Source: Neptunicella marina (GTDB lineage Bacteria > Pseudomonadota > Gammaproteobacteria > Enterobacterales > Alteromonadaceae). Taken from it: a DNA stretch of 64,000 bases. Under the pieces are notes generated by a model. That model worked only from the letters and a program-made list of their open reading frames with translations, searched no databases and was not told where the DNA came from. This document shows positions 58,835 through 64,000 of the stretch, piece after piece (position 1 is the stretch's first letter; every line of letters starts with the position of its first letter). The stretch lies in assembly GCF_014270035.1 (NCBI RefSeq), contig NZ_JACNEP010000006.1:228707-292706 (forward strand), written 5' to 3'. The position numbers and the translations under genes are program-made.

Positions 58835-59464
58835 TTAAAGCGGTTTTTTAGGGTTTTTCCAGTTGATTTGGGTGGAGATCAGCATTTCACGCAGACTTAG
58901 CGCTCGTGGTTGCGTTTTACCTTGAGATGTCCAGCAATGACCACTGCAGGCTGCGCCTAAGCTGGTTTTGCTCGGCACCAACAAACGTTTTACCGGTTTG
59001 GTGATATGTTGCGATTCACCATTAAAATAAAACCAACCGTGTTTGTTGATATGCAGGCGCTTTTGCGCGGGATCGATTCTATCGACCGAGTCCAGTTCTA
59101 ACTGGTCGTAACCTGGCTCGCTGATACATACAGCGACCGGCATACCAAAATAGCTGTATTGCTCAAACCACTGACGGGCTTTATCTTCAGACTCGCGATT
59201 GATAATCGACTTTGCCGCTTGTTTGCACTGCCAACTGGCATTGTGCAAATCTAAATCCAGCGGGGCTTTATGCTGCAATAAAAAGTGTGCGAGATTACGA
59301 ATATGGTAACTCAGGCCACCTAATCGTCGTTTAAATGCATCAAAATCATTTGATGTTGAATTAGCCATCATTGACAGTTCCCTTTCATATAACGCACTGC
59401 ACAGCTCGGCAAAATATTGCTGCTGATGATCATCACGAAAGATATCGGTTTGCTGAACTGACAT
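58835..59464 (-). CDS. Conserved protein of unknown function downstream of eno
   Basis: A 209-residue soluble protein; no family recognised. It contains LSYHIRNLAHFLLQHKAPLDL, WFEQYSYFGMPVAVCI and a C-terminal LGAACSGHCWTS with paired Cys. The ATG at 59464 lacks a Shine-Dalgarno; an internal ATG at 59371 has AGGGAA 6 nt upstream and is a possible alternative. The eno terminator lies in front of it, so it is likely transcribed from its own promoter or by read-through. Confidence 0.6.
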   Translation of the reverse strand: MSVQQTDIFRDDHQQQYFAELCSALYERELSMMANSTSNDFDAFKRRLGGLSYHIRNLAHFLLQHKAPLDLDLHNASWQCKQAAKSIINRESEDKARQWFEQYSYFGMPVAVCISEPGYDQLELDSVDRIDPAQKRLHINKHGWFYFNGESQHITKPVKRLLVPSKTSLGAACSGHCWTSQGKTQPRALSLREMLISTQINWKNPKKPL

Positions 59465-59475
59465 AGGCGGGGAAC

Positions 59476-59500
59476 AAAAAGGGGTCGTGGCGACCCCTTT
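59476..59500 (-). terminator. Terminator of eno
   Basis: A 10-bp stem AAAGGGGTCG/CGACCCCTTT (59478-59487, 59491-59500), 3-nt loop; on the minus strand it ends in TTTTTG after eno. Confidence 0.8.
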
Positions 59501-59506
59501 GCTGTA

Positions 59507-60808
<1,302 letters not shown>

Positions 60809-60849
60809 TCATCTAATTTTGTTATGTGCCACAACTATAACGCGGCGAA

Positions 60850-62812
<1,963 letters not shown>

Positions 62813-63205
62813 ATGAAAAATTTATTATTGGCGTTAATGGCTTATTTAGGAGTGTCGGTAATGGTGCAAGCAGAACAACAGGTAATTGAAGCAGGTGGCT
62901 TTGTCCATAGTGTGTATTTCTGGCTACATAATCCCGATAGTCAGCAAGAGCGTGAGGCCTTCGAAAAACACCTGACCACTTTTATTGACGCATCTGATTA
63001 TGTCAAAAGCAAACATATTGGTACACGAGCATCATCTGATCGTGATGTGGTCGACAGCAGTTACGATTACACTCTGGTTGTCACCTTCGACAACAAAGCC
63101 CAGCAAGACAAATATCAGTCGGAACCGGTACATCTTAAGTTTGTGAAAGACGCCTCGCATTTATGGAAAAAAGTGGTGGTATACGATTCACAAAGTATTT
63201 TATAA
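62813..63205 (+). CDS. Exported Dabb-domain protein
   Basis: A 130-residue protein: signal peptide MKNLLLALMAYLGVSVMVQA and then one dimeric alpha/beta-barrel (stress-responsive A/B barrel, Dabb) with HSVYFWLHNPDSQQEREAFEKHL and YDYTLVVTFDNKAQQDKYQSEPVHLKFV. ATG 62813 is preferred because the signal peptide then begins directly; ATG 62789 adds eight residues. The function of Dabb proteins is mostly unknown; export is unusual for this fold. Confidence 0.78.
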   Translation: MKNLLLALMAYLGVSVMVQAEQQVIEAGGFVHSVYFWLHNPDSQQEREAFEKHLTTFIDASDYVKSKHIGTRASSDRDVVDSSYDYTLVVTFDNKAQQDKYQSEPVHLKFVKDASHLWKKVVVYDSQSIL

Positions 63206-63258
63206 AAATATTAAGGTGGGCTACTAAGTGATTAATTTGGGGGGGCGAATAAGAAAGG

Positions 63259-63296
63259 CGGCTCAGCCAAGGGCTGACTGAGCCGGAAATATTTTT
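63259..63296 (+). terminator. Probable terminator of the Dabb gene
   Basis: CGGCTCAG (63259-63266) / CTGAGCCG (63278-63285), followed by AAATATTTTTAA. An alternative inner pairing CAGCC/GGCTG exists. It sits 54 nt after the Dabb stop. Confidence 0.6.
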
Positions 63297-63298
63297 AA

Positions 63299-63769
63299 TT
63301 ATTTACGGGTAGCGCGTAACATCCATGCGGTTTTTTCGTGAATACGCATGCGATCAGAAACCAGCGCCGCAGATGATTCATCGTTACCATCCTGTGCAAG
63401 TGCCAGTACTTCACGTGCGGTTTTCACCACTTGCTCGTGGCCTTTGGTGAGTAGGTCAACCATCTCACCAGCAGCAGGCACACCTTCTACTTCTTCAATC
63501 GAGCTTAATTTGGCAAACTCTTTATAGGTGCCAGGCGCCGGTACATCTAAAGTACGAATACGTTCTGCAATATCATCTACCGCGACTGCCAGCTCGGTAT
63601 AATGTTCTTCAAACATTAAATGTAATTCACGGAATTGCGGGCCGGTCACGTTCCAATGGAAATTGTGAGTTTGCAGATAAAGCGTGTAAGAGTCAGCCAA
63701 CAGGCGTTTTAAACCTTCTGCAATTTTTTCGCGGTTTGCTTCGCTGATACCAATATCGATGTTTGTCAT
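63299..63769 (-). CDS. dps: Dps-family DNA-protection / ferritin-like protein
   Basis: A 156-residue Dps monomer, expected to form a 12-mer storing iron and protecting DNA. The ferroxidase motif is in [41 protein letters not shown], with His, His, Asp and Glu ligands. ATG 63769 is chosen since GGAG lies 6 nt upstream; ATG 63781 overlaps this site. The N-terminus is short and not strongly basic, so direct DNA binding is uncertain. Confidence 0.93.
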   Translation of the reverse strand: MTNIDIGISEANREKIAEGLKRLLADSYTLYLQTHNFHWNVTGPQFRELHLMFEEHYTELAVAVDDIAERIRTLDVPAPGTYKEFAKLSSIEEVEGVPAAGEMVDLLTKGHEQVVKTAREVLALAQDGNDESSAALVSDRMRIHEKTAWMLRATRK

Positions 63770-63918
63770 TTTAATCTCCATCTTGTTGAAATCGGACCAA
63801 TCTGGCGTCCGTCGAAATTATATTAAGCATAATTATTGTATGCGTTTAAGAAATACATGGAGGTGATAATTTAGATTTCAAGGTTTAAATTTGGAATGAA
63901 AGGGGGGGAGTAAACGGT

Positions 63919-63955
63919 AATGCCAGTCAGTTAAGCTGACTGGCATTTTTCTTTT
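63919..63955 (+). terminator. Strong hairpin with T-tail, no gene upstream on this strand
   Basis: AATGCCAGTCAG (63919-63930) / CTGACTGGCATT (63936-63947), loop TTAAG, then TTTCTTTTT. The orientation fits a + strand transcript, yet no + strand coding gene lies between the dps start and this site. Confidence 0.7.
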
Positions 63956-64000
63956 TATGGGGATATCGATTTGTTTTCGGTTTTACCCATCTTGGATAAG

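Noticed and set aside
63784..63840. OxyR-regulated dps promoter
   Set aside because: A TATAAT-like stretch exists on the minus strand, but no matching -35 or OxyR pattern could be supported by eye.

Overview
The window looks like chromosomal DNA of a marine, polysaccharide-degrading gammaproteobacterium, most like Alteromonadaceae or the Cellvibrio/Saccharophagus type. Evidence: enterobacterial-type RecBCD, RlmE and CueR/CopA; many lipoproteins; TonB-dependent transport; a tryptophan-halogenase/SapC/DUF6445/cupin set next to a large TonB-dependent receptor; and glycoside hydrolases of families 3, 5 and 10. The assignment is inference from gene content; no rRNA or tRNA gene was seen.

Layout. 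1-1.6 kb: 3' part of a DPP IV-like peptidase. 1.6-4.8 kb: copper module (small HMA protein, CopA, CueR) with two divergent 19-bp-spacer promoters. 4.9-6.9 kb: three unknown genes. 7-12.3 kb: a zinc-sensing diguanylate cyclase, a methyltransferase/Rrf2 divergon, RlmE, a TrmH-like methyltransferase and a CSS-EAL phosphodiesterase. 12.5-14.9 kb: CreA-like lipoprotein, DMT transporter, two unknowns. 15-23.7 kb: overlapping recC-recB-recD. 23.7-24.0 kb: a MITE-like element inserted exactly between the stop codons of recD and a PP2C-kinase fusion gene. 26-27 kb: moaA.

27.0-29.4 kb is a largely non-coding accessory patch. It holds two direct copies of a 325-bp hairpin-rich repeat, two diverged copies of a multi-hairpin element whose stems co-vary and whose loops carry GGA, and an HNH nuclease gene with integron-cassette-like flanks. 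This is the best candidate here for something undescribed.

29.4-38.4 kb: DUF3565 protein; PadR regulator with membrane partner and a tandem operator; ribokinase plus nucleoside hydrolase; a PrsT-like TPR lipoprotein; a frameshifted ECF sigma factor with a putative anti-sigma factor; TonB; and a NUDIX protein that seems to start at ATT. 38.4-58.4 kb: a hemicellulose (mannan/xylan) region with an acetylesterase, two AGE-family epimerases, the halogenase/SapC/cupin/DUF6445 set, a TonB-dependent receptor, a GH5-GH3 fusion lipoprotein, an aldo/keto reductase and a GH10 xylanase. LacI-type operator-like sites lie between receptor and fusion enzyme. 58.5-64 kb: small lipoprotein, eno, pyrG, a Dabb protein and a Dps-family protein.

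How the parts fit: the receptor and TonB import oligosaccharides; GH10 and GH5-GH3 cut xylan and mannan at the cell surface or in the periplasm; the esterase removes acetyl groups; the epimerases convert mannose or mannobiose into central metabolites. Nucleoside hydrolase and ribokinase form a two-step ribose salvage unit.
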